From Marinomonas ostreistagni (GTDB lineage: Bacteria; Pseudomonadota; Gammaproteobacteria; Pseudomonadales; Marinomonadaceae): a DNA stretch of 64,000 nt. Both the position numbers and the translations under genes were made by a program. The stretch spans positions 744,001-808,000 of the forward strand of contig NZ_JAFEKF010000002.1 of the NCBI RefSeq assembly GCF_016888445.1, in the 5' to 3' direction. The notes below the pieces were generated by a model that did not search any database, had not been told where the DNA came from, and saw only the letters and a program-made list of their open reading frames with translations. Positions within the stretch are counted from its first letter, which is position 1; each line of letters starts with the position of its first letter. Below are positions 55,010 to 63,506 of the stretch, piece after piece.

Positions 55010-55790
55010 TAATGATGTGCGCTATAAGCGTCAAGTCGCGGCACGTTTTTCTCGTGCTGCGGATACCTATGATCAATATGCCCGCTTTCAAGAGCAAGTC
55101 GTAAAAGCGCTGGCGCCGCTGCTTCGCATCCATGCACCGCAAAAGTGGCTCGACATTGGCACAGGCACAGGTAAAGGCTTGGCGTTGTTGGCTCAGCAGG
55201 ACATTGCCCCTGATGTGGTGGCGCTTGATTTATCCCATGGCATGCTCAGTAAAGTACGTGAGCAGTTTAACCATGTACCACTTGTGTGTGCGGACGCAGA
55301 GCGGCTGCCGTTTCAAAATGAAGTATTTGATGGATTGTTCTCTAGCTTGGCGGTTCAATGGTGTCAGCGCCCAGAGCGTTTATTTGCTGAATTGTCACGG
55401 GTATTAAAAAACGACGGTGAGGTGGTGCTTTCAACATTACTGCGTGGCTCGATGCCTGAGCTTGGGCTTGCTTGGCGCAATGTAGACGGACGTACTCATC
55501 ATAACCACTATTGCACGTTGGCGGAGCTACTCAGTCAGGCTGAAAACGCGGGCTTTAAAGTGATGTTTGCCGAACAACACACCATGACGTCTTGGTATCC
55601 GTGCGTCAAAGAGGCGGTCTATTCTTTGAAAAAAGTCGGCGCTAGCTTTGTCAGAGGTGAAACACTGCGCATGTCTCCAAGCCTTTGGAAGGCGTTTGAA
55701 GCTGAATACGAAACTCAGCGAGTAGAGCAGGGGATTCCGCTATCATACGAGGTAGCCCTGCTAAAATTAACAAAGGTAACACATGGCTAA
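54990..55790 (+). CDS. bioC: Malonyl-ACP O-methyltransferase
   Basis: A 266-aa SAM-dependent methyltransferase that caps malonyl-ACP with a methyl ester to start pimelate synthesis. The N-terminal VAARFSRAADTYDQYARFQ helix is BioC-specific, and WLDIGTGTGKGLALL is the SAM-binding motif. The DALFSSLAVQWC-type segment, here GLFSSLAVQWCQRPERLFAEL, is also present. It overlaps bioH (20 bases) and bioD (8 bases), so translation is likely coupled. Confidence 0.94.
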   Translation: MTTPSTDNDVRYKRQVAARFSRAADTYDQYARFQEQVVKALAPLLRIHAPQKWLDIGTGTGKGLALLAQQDIAPDVVALDLSHGMLSKVREQFNHVPLVCADAERLPFQNEVFDGLFSSLAVQWCQRPERLFAELSRVLKNDGEVVLSTLLRGSMPELGLAWRNVDGRTHHNHYCTLAELLSQAENAGFKVMFAEQHTMTSWYPCVKEAVYSLKKVGASFVRGETLRMSPSLWKAFEAEYETQRVEQGIPLSYEVALLKLTKVTHG

Positions 55791-56469
55791 ACAGCAATAT
55801 TTTATTACAGGTACCGATACAGATGCGGGCAAAACACACGTCAGTGTCGGTTTATTAAAAGCCGCGGCGCGTCAGGGGCTGCGAACGTTTGGCGTTAAGC
55901 CAATCGCGGCGGGTGCCGAATGGGTTGATGGCAAACTGTGTAATGAGGATGCGCTGCGCATTCAAGCAGCAGGATCGATTGCGCTGCGTTATGAACAGGT
56001 GAATCCGGTGGTATTTGAGCCTGCCATTGCACCCCATATTGCGGCGGCGCAAGAGCAAAAGCTTGTCCATGTATCTCGTTTAGAAGGTTTTGTGCGCGGC
56101 ACCTTATTGACGCCTCACGATGTCGCTTTGGTGGAAGGCGCTGGGGGATGGCGCGTGCCGCTAAATGATCGTGAGCTATTATCGGACTTGGCGAAACGCC
56201 TTGCTTTGCCGGTGATCGTGGTGGTGAATATGAAGCTTGGTTGTTTAAATCATGCTTTTTTGACCATGGAGGCGATTCGTCGTGATGGCTTGCAGGTGGC
56301 TGGATGGGTGGCCAATGGCGGCCAGCTGGATATGCCTTGCTATGAAGAAAACCTTGCTACGCTTCATACAATGTTATCAGCGCCTCTGTTAGGCACCTTG
56401 ACTTGGCATGATGATGGCGCCACTGCAGAGGCTGAATTTGATTTGATATGGCAAAATTTGGCAGGGTAA
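55783..56469 (+). CDS. bioD: Dethiobiotin synthetase
   Basis: A 228-aa P-loop enzyme forming dethiobiotin from DAPA, CO2 and ATP. The N-terminal YFITGTDTDAGKTHVS motif, followed by GVKPIAAGAE, the VEGAGGWRVPLN loop and the WVANGGQLDMPCYEEN segment, fits BioD. It overlaps bioC by eight bases and ends the bioBFHCD operon. No terminator was seen in the 110 bases before the fleQ-like gene. Confidence 0.95.
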   Translation: MAKQQYFITGTDTDAGKTHVSVGLLKAAARQGLRTFGVKPIAAGAEWVDGKLCNEDALRIQAAGSIALRYEQVNPVVFEPAIAPHIAAAQEQKLVHVSRLEGFVRGTLLTPHDVALVEGAGGWRVPLNDRELLSDLAKRLALPVIVVVNMKLGCLNHAFLTMEAIRRDGLQVAGWVANGGQLDMPCYEENLATLHTMLSAPLLGTLTWHDDGATAEAEFDLIWQNLAG

Positions 56470-56579
56470 CCCCTTGCTATACATACAAATTATTTGAAAA
56501 TTTAATGATTTAGGCCATGTCACTTTATTGACACTGTGCTAGAGTTTAGGGTTATTGAGTGGTTTAAATTAGAAGACGC

Positions 56580-57050
56580 ATGAAAGCCTGTTTAATTGGT
56601 CTAAATCAAGAAGAAACACATGCTGTGGCGCCAGTGCTGCATTTCATCGGGGTGGAGGTCGTATTGGACCCTCAACAGGATGAGCTTGTGGATTTTTTTG
56701 TGGTGGGGAGTCAGGTCGAAGCACCTAAGATGGCCCTGCCGTTACCAACTATTTGGCTGCATGAGAGCCAAGATGATCTAGCTGATAGTGGTCTTTGGAG
56801 TTGTCCAATCCCTTGGCGACAAGAGCAAATCTTACCAATTATCAATCGCTTAGCTGACAGTTCAACGATGCCTCGGGCACAAGCAGTGAATTTAAATGTC
56901 TATGTTCGGCATTTGGAGTCATTGCTGATTCGCCATGCGCTGACGTCTTCCAATGGCGTCGTGTCACAAGCGGCGAATTTACTGCAAATACAACGTACCA
57001 CCTTAATCGAGAAAATGCGTCGCTATCGCATCGATAAATCGGAGTTTTAA
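56580..57050 (+). CDS. Truncated FleQ-like regulator lacking the AAA+ domain
   Basis: A 156-aa protein built of two ends of FleQ. Residues 1-95 resemble the FleQ N-terminal receiver-like domain (HFIGVEVVL, VVGSQ, and PIPWRQEQILPIINR). Residues 107-152 match the FleQ HTH, with GVVSQAANLLQIQRTTLIEKMRRY nearly as in P. aeruginosa. The roughly 245-residue sigma-54 AAA+ ATPase normally between them is absent: no Walker A, GAFTGA or cyclic di-GMP site. It sits where fleQ sits in Pseudomonas, directly before fleS and fleR. The frame is intact and the junction smooth, so it is not a broken gene. It should bind DNA but cannot activate sigma-54 itself. A TTGACA at 56528-56533 could be its -35. Confidence 0.8.
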   Translation: MKACLIGLNQEETHAVAPVLHFIGVEVVLDPQQDELVDFFVVGSQVEAPKMALPLPTIWLHESQDDLADSGLWSCPIPWRQEQILPIINRLADSSTMPRAQAVNLNVYVRHLESLLIRHALTSSNGVVSQAANLLQIQRTTLIEKMRRYRIDKSEF

Positions 57051-58202
57051 GTGAACAAGGACGAGGAAATAGCGCGTTTAAGGGAAGCATTTTTGTTATT
57101 CGAGGAAACCTCGAAAACATTGCAGGACTCCTATGATGAGCTGCAGGCTGAGGTACGTCAGTTAACGCAAAAGCTGGCTGAGGCAGAGCAGGCAAAGCGC
57201 GAAGAAGAATCGAAAAACCAAGTGCTGTTGAAGCAGTTTCAGCAGCTGTTTTGGTCTATGCCAGTGGGCGTTCTGTTGCTAAATCAATCGGGTGTGGTGG
57301 TCATGGCTAATCCGATTGTCGAGCGTTTATTTGGTGAGTCGATCTTAGGCGGTTCGTGGGCGCAGATTGTGCCCAAAAGCTTTCGCCCGCAAAAAGACGA
57401 TGGCCATGAAGTCACCATGGTCAGTGGCCGTCGTGTGCGCGTCGAGACTTCTTCTTTAGGCGATGTGCCAGGTCAGTTAATTATTCTCGTGGATCTGACG
57501 GAAACTCACTCGTTACAGCGCCAGCTTGCACACCATGAGCGCCTATCGACTATGGGGCAGATGGTCGCGGCACTGGCTCACCAAATCCGTACGCCCTTGT
57601 CTTCAGCTATGTTGTATGCCGGTCATTTACAAAAAGAATCGTTAAGCGACGACATGCGCACGCGTTTTTCGCAAAAACTGTCGGATCGCTTAAATAATAT
57701 CGAAAGCCAAATTCGTGACATGCTGATTTTCTCCAAAGCGGAAATTAAGCTGGATGAGAAAATAACGCTACAAGCACTTGCCGACAAACTATTGGAGCGC
57801 GCGTCGGAACTCGCTGAACAAAAGCAAGTCACATTAGAATCTGTTATCGACCTTCCTGCCGAGTCCTACCTACAATGTAATTCAGAAGTGTTGCTCGGTG
57901 CCATACTCAACTTGTTTAGTAATGCTGCTGAAGCCTCAGAGCGTCATGCCAGCGTTACCGTCGTCGTAAAAAATAAGTCGCAAAAACTGCAGATCGAAGT
58001 GATTGATCACGGCCGCGGTATGACTGCCGAGCAGTTGGAGAAGGTTCAGGAAGGTTTTGTTACCACCAAACAACATGGCACTGGTTTAGGGTTAATGGTC
58101 GTCAAAGCCATCACTCGTGCACACCATGGTGATTTTGTTATCGATAGTCAGCCAGGGCAGGGCACCACGGCGGCGATCATTTTACCAGTCTTAGGGAGTT
58201 AG
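57051..58202 (+). CDS. fleS: Flagellar two-component sensor kinase
   Basis: A 383-aa soluble histidine kinase of the FleS/FlrB type. It has an N-terminal coiled coil (about 1-65), a PAS domain (about 68-150), the dimerisation H-box with His177 in ALAHQIRTPL, and a HATPase domain ending GLGLMVVKAITRAHHGDFV. No membrane segment is present, as in FleS. It phosphorylates FleR to switch on the middle flagellar genes. It starts with GTG directly after the FleQ-like stop, with GGAG in the end of that gene, so expression is coupled. Confidence 0.9.
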   Translation: MNKDEEIARLREAFLLFEETSKTLQDSYDELQAEVRQLTQKLAEAEQAKREEESKNQVLLKQFQQLFWSMPVGVLLLNQSGVVVMANPIVERLFGESILGGSWAQIVPKSFRPQKDDGHEVTMVSGRRVRVETSSLGDVPGQLIILVDLTETHSLQRQLAHHERLSTMGQMVAALAHQIRTPLSSAMLYAGHLQKESLSDDMRTRFSQKLSDRLNNIESQIRDMLIFSKAEIKLDEKITLQALADKLLERASELAEQKQVTLESVIDLPAESYLQCNSEVLLGAILNLFSNAAEASERHASVTVVVKNKSQKLQIEVIDHGRGMTAEQLEKVQEGFVTTKQHGTGLGLMVVKAITRAHHGDFVIDSQPGQGTTAAIILPVLGS

Positions 58203-58203
58203 T

Positions 58204-59547
58204 ATGTCACAAGTAAATTTGTTGATAGTGGAAGATGATCGAGGCTTAGCGGAAGCGCTCGAAGATACGTTGCTGCTAGCGGGTTATCGCTGCACTATGG
58301 TGGAGAGCTCCGAGGCGGCAATTGTTGAATTAAAACGCCAGCATTTTGATATGGTAGTATCGGATGTCAACTTGCCGGGAATGGATGGGCATGGCCTTTT
58401 ACAACATGTGGTAGAGCATTTTCCAGAGTTGCCGATTATGTTAATGACAGCCTATGGCGACATTGCTCATGCGGTGGAAGCGATGCGTAATGGTGCCGTG
58501 GATTACTTGCTAAAACCGTTCCAAGAAACAGAGCTGTTGGAATCGATTGCCAAGCATACTTCTAGAGCAGGCAAAGTGAAAAGTCATGCGCCGATTGCCA
58601 AAGACCCTTCTAGTATTGCCTTACTGGATCTGGCGAAGCGGGTTGCTGTGACGGACTCGACGGTGTTGATCTGCGGTGAAAGTGGCACCGGTAAAGAAGT
58701 GCTGGCGCAGTATATTCATTCGGCATCCGAGCGTGCTAGTGGCCCTTTTGTAGCGATCAACTGCGCCGCCATCCCTGAAAATATGCTGGAAGCGATGTTG
58801 TTTGGTTATGAGAAGGGCGCTTACACTGGCGCGGTCGCTTCCCAAGCTGGTAAGTTTGAGCAAGCCAACGGCGGCACCATTTTACTTGATGAAGTCACCG
58901 AGATGGATATTGGTCTGCAAGCCAAACTACTACGTGTCATTCAAGAGCAAGAGGTGGAACGTTTAGGGGGCAAAAAGTCGATTAAGCTGGATGTACGTAT
59001 CGTGGCGACCACCAACCGTGATTTGGCGGAATACGTGCGTGAAGGCGGCTTCCGTGAAGACTTATACTATCGTTTAAATGTATTTCCACTGAAGTGGTTG
59101 CCTATTCGTGAGCGTAAAGGCGATATACAACCGCTTGCAGAAGCTTTATTGTTAAAGCATGCACAAAAGATGCGCATTGATCAGGCTACCCTAACTCCCT
59201 CCGCTTTGAGTAAATTAGAGGCGCATAACTGGCCAGGCAACGTGCGTGAGCTAGAAAATGTGATTCAGCGTGCGCTAATCTTATGCTCACATGGTAAGGT
59301 GGATGGTGAGCATATTTTGTTTGATATGATCGCCGCACCAAAGGTAGAAGAGCAAGATGAAGACGCCACTGAAGCGGCTTCGATTCTTGGGCGTGGGGTG
59401 CAGCAGCATGAGTTCCGAATCATCGCCCAGGCGCTGATCGATGCGAAAGGTAAACGCAAGGAGGTCGCCGATAAGCTAGGCATCAGTCCACGAACGCTAC
59501 GCTATAAAATTGCTAAAATGCGAGAATGTGGCATAGAAGTTGATTGA
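58204..59547 (+). CDS. fleR: Sigma-54-dependent flagellar response regulator
   Basis: A 447-aa NtrC-type activator with three domains. The receiver (1-120) carries phospho-acceptor Asp54. The AAA+ domain (about 132-365) has Walker A GESGTGKE at 158-165 and the sigma-54 contact loop GAYTGA at 205-210. The HTH (about 405-445) contains RKEVADKLGISPRTLRYKIAKM. The contact loop reads GAYTGA rather than the common GAFTGA, a variant known in some activators. It pairs with FleS. It is the only complete sigma-54 activator in the flagellar part of the window and should drive fliE and other rod/hook genes. Confidence 0.92.
   Translation: MSQVNLLIVEDDRGLAEALEDTLLLAGYRCTMVESSEAAIVELKRQHFDMVVSDVNLPGMDGHGLLQHVVEHFPELPIMLMTAYGDIAHAVEAMRNGAVDYLLKPFQETELLESIAKHTSRAGKVKSHAPIAKDPSSIALLDLAKRVAVTDSTVLICGESGTGKEVLAQYIHSASERASGPFVAINCAAIPENMLEAMLFGYEKGAYTGAVASQAGKFEQANGGTILLDEVTEMDIGLQAKLLRVIQEQEVERLGGKKSIKLDVRIVATTNRDLAEYVREGGFREDLYYRLNVFPLKWLPIRERKGDIQPLAEALLLKHAQKMRIDQATLTPSALSKLEAHNWPGNVRELENVIQRALILCSHGKVDGEHILFDMIAAPKVEEQDEDATEAASILGRGVQQHEFRIIAQALIDAKGKRKEVADKLGISPRTLRYKIAKMRECGIEVD
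59529..59544 (+). promoter_or_regulatory. Weak candidate sigma-54 promoter for fliEFGHI
   Basis: TGGCA at 59529-59533 and TTGA at 59540-59543 keep the -24 spacing of the sigma-54 pattern, but the -12 element reads GA instead of GC. It overlaps the end of fleR, 75 bases before fliE. Fli operons in related bacteria are sigma-54 and FleR dependent, so the location is plausible. Confidence 0.3.
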
Positions 59548-59618
59548 ATTTTAGGTCTAGTTTTTAATAGCAGTGTGCTAAGCTACGATAAATAAATGAC
59601 TTTTTGGGTACGAGTACG

Positions 59619-59978
59619 ATGGTGACAGATAGACCTGATATCAATCAGGTGCTTTCACAAATGCGAGAGTTGCGGAGCCAAATTCAGTCGCCTAATTCGG
59701 CGATTCAGCCAAGTGCGCCGCAAGCAGGATCGCAAGCCGTAGATGGTGTTGAACGCCCTGATTTTGCAGACATGTTGAAGTCTGCAGTAGATAATGTGAA
59801 TACATTACAAAAAGATGCGTCGTCTTTAGCGCAAGCTTATGAGCGCGGTGAGGAAGGAGTAGACCTGCCTCAAGTGATGATTGGTTTGCAAAAATCGAGT
59901 GTATCCTTTGAAGCGATGACCCAGGTACGTAATAAGCTGGTGGACGCCTACGAGAAAATAATGAATATGCCTATCTAA
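59619..59978 (+). CDS. fliE: Flagellar hook-basal body protein FliE
   Basis: A 119-aa protein joining the MS ring to the rod. The C-terminal half, FADMLKSAVDNVNTLQKDASSLAQAYERG through LPQVMIGLQKSSVSFEAMTQVRNKLVDAYEKIMNMPI, is the FliE domain. The N-terminal 40 residues are a variable linker. ATG 59619 is used; a TTG at 59604 would extend the frame by five residues. It is the first gene of the fliEFGHI operon, 26 bases before fliF. Confidence 0.94.
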   Translation: MVTDRPDINQVLSQMRELRSQIQSPNSAIQPSAPQAGSQAVDGVERPDFADMLKSAVDNVNTLQKDASSLAQAYERGEEGVDLPQVMIGLQKSSVSFEAMTQVRNKLVDAYEKIMNMPI

Positions 59979-60004
59979 GATAGGTTAAGACGTGGCAGTA
60001 CTGA

Positions 60005-61681
60005 ATGGATAATGTCCCAGCAGAGCGATCAGAACAAAAACTCTATATGGAGTTACTGACTGGCTTCAACCGATTGACAGTGATTCGTCAATTAGCGTTG
60101 ATGGTCGGTCTTGCCGCGTCTATCGCAATCGCATTGGCTGCGGTATTGTGGAGTTCGGGGCCGGATTACAAGCCCGTCTTAAGCAGTATTACCGATTATA
60201 ATGCCGATCAAATCGTTGAAATTCTCAACGTCAATAATATTCCTTTTAAGCTGGATGATAATACTGGCGCGCTGTTAGTAGAATCCGAGTATTACCATCA
60301 AGCACGCCTTAAATTAGCAGGTTCTGGTATCGTGTCCGACAACATTGTCGGTCTTGAAATTATGGACCAAGAGCAATCCTTAGGTACTTCACAGTTTGTC
60401 GAAACCACGCGCTACCGTCGTGGTCTTGAGGGTGAGTTAAGTCGTACGATCACCAGTTTGCAGAGTGTCAAATCTGCTCGTGTGCATCTGGCCATCCCCA
60501 AAGAATCAGTATTTGTGCGGGATACGCGCAAACCTTCTGCATCAGTGTTTCTAGAGCTCTATCCTGGTCGACGCTTGGATCGCAGTCAAGTGGATGCGAT
60601 CGTCAATCTTGTGGCGTCTAGTATTTCTCAGTTAAGCGATCAGGATGTGACAGTCGTTGACCAGCGCGGTACCTTGCTCACCGAAAAAGATATCGACTCT
60701 GAGCTATCTGTAGCGGGCAAACAGTTTGAATACACGCGTCGCGTGGAAGACGTATTACTGCGTCGTGTTAATAATATTTTATCGCCAGTGGTTGGCAATG
60801 GGCGCTTTAAGGCTGAAGTCTCAGCGGACATTGATTTTACCGCCGTCGAGCAAACTGATGAGCAATACAATCCTGATTTATTAGCACTACGTAGCGAACA
60901 AACGTTCCGCGAGGAGAGTGCCAGTAACGCTAATCAAGGTGTGCCTGGAGCGCTCACCAATCAACCACCTGGGGCAGTGACGATTCCTGAGGCGGCCGAT
61001 GAAAACGGTGCTAATATTGGTGCGCCAGGCAGTGGGCAAAATGGTACGGGGCGTTCACGTGAAGAAACCACGCGTAACTTTGAATTGGACCGTAGTATCA
61101 GTTATACCCGCCGACAGCAGGGTACGGTGCGTCGTTTATCCGTGGCGGTGGTGGTCGATGATATTGTGTCGATTGATCAAGAAACGTCCGGTATCGTGCG
61201 CACGCCTTGGAGTGATGAAGAGCTGAGTCGCTTAACCTTACTGGTGCGCGATGCGGTCGGTTATGATCCTTCTCGTGGCGACAGTGTCAGTGTTATTAAC
61301 TCTCCATTTGCGACGCCTGAACCACCAGAAGAGCCAGAAGAAACGCCGTTCTACAAGCAAAGCTGGTTCCTAGATCTGCTGCAGCCAACTTTGGTTGGTA
61401 TGTTTGTACTCTTGCTTCTGATGATGGTCGTAAGGCCTATCTTGAAGACCTTGAGTGAGCAAAACAAAATTGCCGTGGCAGAAGATACCGAAGCGGCGAT
61501 CTTTGCCGATGAAACTGATGAAATTTCCGACGATCAAGTATCTCTAGTGAGTGCTGAAGACGTATCAGTGCCTGGTTCGCCAGAGAAAGTTGAGCGCCAG
61601 CTCAACGCCATTCGAGGCTTGATCGCCGAAGAACCAGAGCGTGTAGCACAAGTGATCAAACAATGGGTGATGGAGGGCTGA
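60005..61681 (+). CDS. fliF: Flagellar MS-ring protein FliF
   Basis: A 558-aa membrane protein that multimerises to form the base of the flagellum. Membrane helices lie at about residues 28-50 and 455-480, enclosing a periplasmic region with ring-building motifs (RRGLEGELSRTITSLQSVKSARVHLAIPKESVFVRD). A long Asn/Gly/Pro-rich loop sits at about 300-350. The C-terminal cytoplasmic end binds FliG. Its length is usual for FliF. Confidence 0.95.
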   Translation: MDNVPAERSEQKLYMELLTGFNRLTVIRQLALMVGLAASIAIALAAVLWSSGPDYKPVLSSITDYNADQIVEILNVNNIPFKLDDNTGALLVESEYYHQARLKLAGSGIVSDNIVGLEIMDQEQSLGTSQFVETTRYRRGLEGELSRTITSLQSVKSARVHLAIPKESVFVRDTRKPSASVFLELYPGRRLDRSQVDAIVNLVASSISQLSDQDVTVVDQRGTLLTEKDIDSELSVAGKQFEYTRRVEDVLLRRVNNILSPVVGNGRFKAEVSADIDFTAVEQTDEQYNPDLLALRSEQTFREESASNANQGVPGALTNQPPGAVTIPEAADENGANIGAPGSGQNGTGRSREETTRNFELDRSISYTRRQQGTVRRLSVAVVVDDIVSIDQETSGIVRTPWSDEELSRLTLLVRDAVGYDPSRGDSVSVINSPFATPEPPEEPEETPFYKQSWFLDLLQPTLVGMFVLLLLMMVVRPILKTLSEQNKIAVAEDTEAAIFADETDEISDDQVSLVSAEDVSVPGSPEKVERQLNAIRGLIAEEPERVAQVIKQWVMEG

Positions 61682-61682
61682 T

Positions 61683-62693
61683 ATGAGTGATCAAGATATT
61701 GCGAATATGAGCTCGCTGGACAAAGCCGCGGTACTTTTAATGTCGTTGGGTGAATCCGACGCCGCACAGATACTTAAGCACATGGGGCCGAAAGAGGTGC
61801 AGCGTATTGGTCAAGCCATGGCGCAACTGTCGAACGTGCAGCGCCACCAAGTGGAAAAGGTACTGGATGAGTTTTTGATCCTTGTCGGTGACCAAACCGG
61901 TCTTGGTTTGGGAGCGGATGGCTACATTCGTAACATGCTTAAAGAAGCGCTGGGTGATGAAAAAGCTGGCAGTCTGATTGACCGTATTTTATTGGGTGGT
62001 AATACCACAGGTCTGGACACGCTGAAGTGGATGGAGTCCCGTGCGGTGGCCGATGTGATTCGCTATGAGCACCCGCAGATACAGGCAATCGTTATTTCAT
62101 ACCTTGATCCTGACCAAGCGGCAGAAATCCTGTCAAACTTTGATGAGCGTGTGCGTTTAGATATTGTCTTGCGTGTAGCCTCCTTGGAAACGGTACAGCC
62201 GGCGGCTCTGCAGGAGCTTAACAGTATTCTTGAACGGCAGTTCTCAGGTAACAACTCAACCAAGTCGACATCCATTGGTGGTGTTCGTACTGCCGCCAAT
62301 ATTATGAACTTTATCGACAGCTCTGTGGAAGCTGAGCTAATGGAGTCGATCCGTGATGTGGATGAAGATCTGGCTGGCAGCATCCAAGACTTGATGTTTG
62401 TGTTTGATAACCTACAAGAAGTGGATGACCGTGGTATTCAGGTGATCTTGCGTGAAGTGGAATCCGAAACACTTATTTTGGCGCTTAAAGGTGCCGATCC
62501 CGATATGCAAGAAAAGGTCTACAAGAATATGTCTTCTCGTGCTGCGGACATGCTCAAAGACGATTTGGAAGCTAAAGGCCCAGTACGTGTTAGTGAAGTG
62601 GAAGTGGCACAAAAAGAAATTCTTGCGATTGCTCGACGCTTGGCTGATAACGGTGAAATCGTCCTTGGTGGCGGTGGCGAGCAGATGGTCTAG
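61683..62693 (+). CDS. fliG: Flagellar motor switch protein FliG
   Basis: A 336-aa switch-complex protein that binds FliF with its N-terminus and drives torque with its C-terminus. LDKAAVLLMSLGESDAAQILKHMGPKEVQRI, the EHPQIQAIVISYLDPDQAAEIL middle domain and the DLMFVFDNLQEVDDRGIQVILREVE torque helix region are present. It starts two bases after the fliF stop, in the same operon. Confidence 0.97.
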   Translation: MSDQDIANMSSLDKAAVLLMSLGESDAAQILKHMGPKEVQRIGQAMAQLSNVQRHQVEKVLDEFLILVGDQTGLGLGADGYIRNMLKEALGDEKAGSLIDRILLGGNTTGLDTLKWMESRAVADVIRYEHPQIQAIVISYLDPDQAAEILSNFDERVRLDIVLRVASLETVQPAALQELNSILERQFSGNNSTKSTSIGGVRTAANIMNFIDSSVEAELMESIRDVDEDLAGSIQDLMFVFDNLQEVDDRGIQVILREVESETLILALKGADPDMQEKVYKNMSSRAADMLKDDLEAKGPVRVSEVEVAQKEILAIARRLADNGEIVLGGGGEQMV

Positions 62694-62696
62694 TAA

Positions 62697-63500
62697 ATGT
62701 CAGACGATAATCCTAGTGAAAAAAAACTCACCGCATACGAGCGATGGGAGCTACCTAATCTCAACTCGGGACAGCAGTTAAATGCTAAAAAGCCTTCTGC
62801 AGCACTGGCTATCAAGCCAGAAGAAGATGAAGCGATAGAAGTCACCGAAGAATTTGATCAAGATTCGGTAGTGTATGAGCCGCTTACGGCCCAGCAGCTG
62901 GAAGAGATTCGCTCGGCGGCCTATGAAGAAGGTTTTGCTCAGGGCGTCGAAGAAGGGCAGCAAAAAGGCTATGAGGAAGGTCTGGTAAAAGGTCAAGAAG
63001 CAGGCCAACAAGAGGGCTTTGCCGCGGGCCTTGAACAGGGTGCGGAGCAAGCAAAAACGGCTGGCATTGAATTGGCGCAAACACAGTTGGCAGACCTTGA
63101 GCAGCTGCTTAATAATGTACTGAAAGAATTTGAGTCGCCCCTTGAGCAGTCTCGTGAGGTGCTAGAGAGCCTGTTGCTGACATCGACCAAGCGTATTGCA
63201 GAGCATGTGGTACGCCGTGAGCTCAGTGAAGACAGCAACAAACTGTTAAACGCTGAGCTCTCCAAGGTCTTACAAGCCATTGGTGAAAGTGACGGTCGCG
63301 CGGTCCTTCGTGTACATCCTGATTCATTGGAAGCTGCTCATGAACTAGCCGTAGACACCCGCCTACAAATTAAAATTAAAACCGATGAATCCCTAATGGC
63401 CGGTGGCTTTATTCTTGATTCCCACAGCTTTTATGTTGACGGCAGTGTCGAGACTCGTTTAAAAGAAGTGCTTAAATCCTTAGAAAAGTCAGACTTTTAA
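62697..63500 (+). CDS. fliH: Flagellar assembly protein FliH
   Basis: A 267-aa regulator of the FliI ATPase in flagellar export. An acidic N-terminal region leads to a striking repeat: Ala75, then ten glycines at exactly four-residue spacing (79, 83, 87, 91, 95, 99, 103, 107, 111, 115), then Ala119. This is the AxxxG(xxxG)nxxxA helix-packing repeat known in FliH. The C-terminal domain (about 150-260) is the export-apparatus part. It starts three bases after fliG. Confidence 0.93.
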   Translation: MSDDNPSEKKLTAYERWELPNLNSGQQLNAKKPSAALAIKPEEDEAIEVTEEFDQDSVVYEPLTAQQLEEIRSAAYEEGFAQGVEEGQQKGYEEGLVKGQEAGQQEGFAAGLEQGAEQAKTAGIELAQTQLADLEQLLNNVLKEFESPLEQSREVLESLLLTSTKRIAEHVVRRELSEDSNKLLNAELSKVLQAIGESDGRAVLRVHPDSLEAAHELAVDTRLQIKIKTDESLMAGGFILDSHSFYVDGSVETRLKEVLKSLEKSDF

Positions 63501-63506
63501 GCGCTT

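Noticed and set aside
56580..57050. FleQ-like gene as a frameshifted full fleQ
   Set aside because: The flanking bases hold no AAA+ motifs in any frame. The next base after the stop begins fleS, and the two domains join smoothly in one frame.
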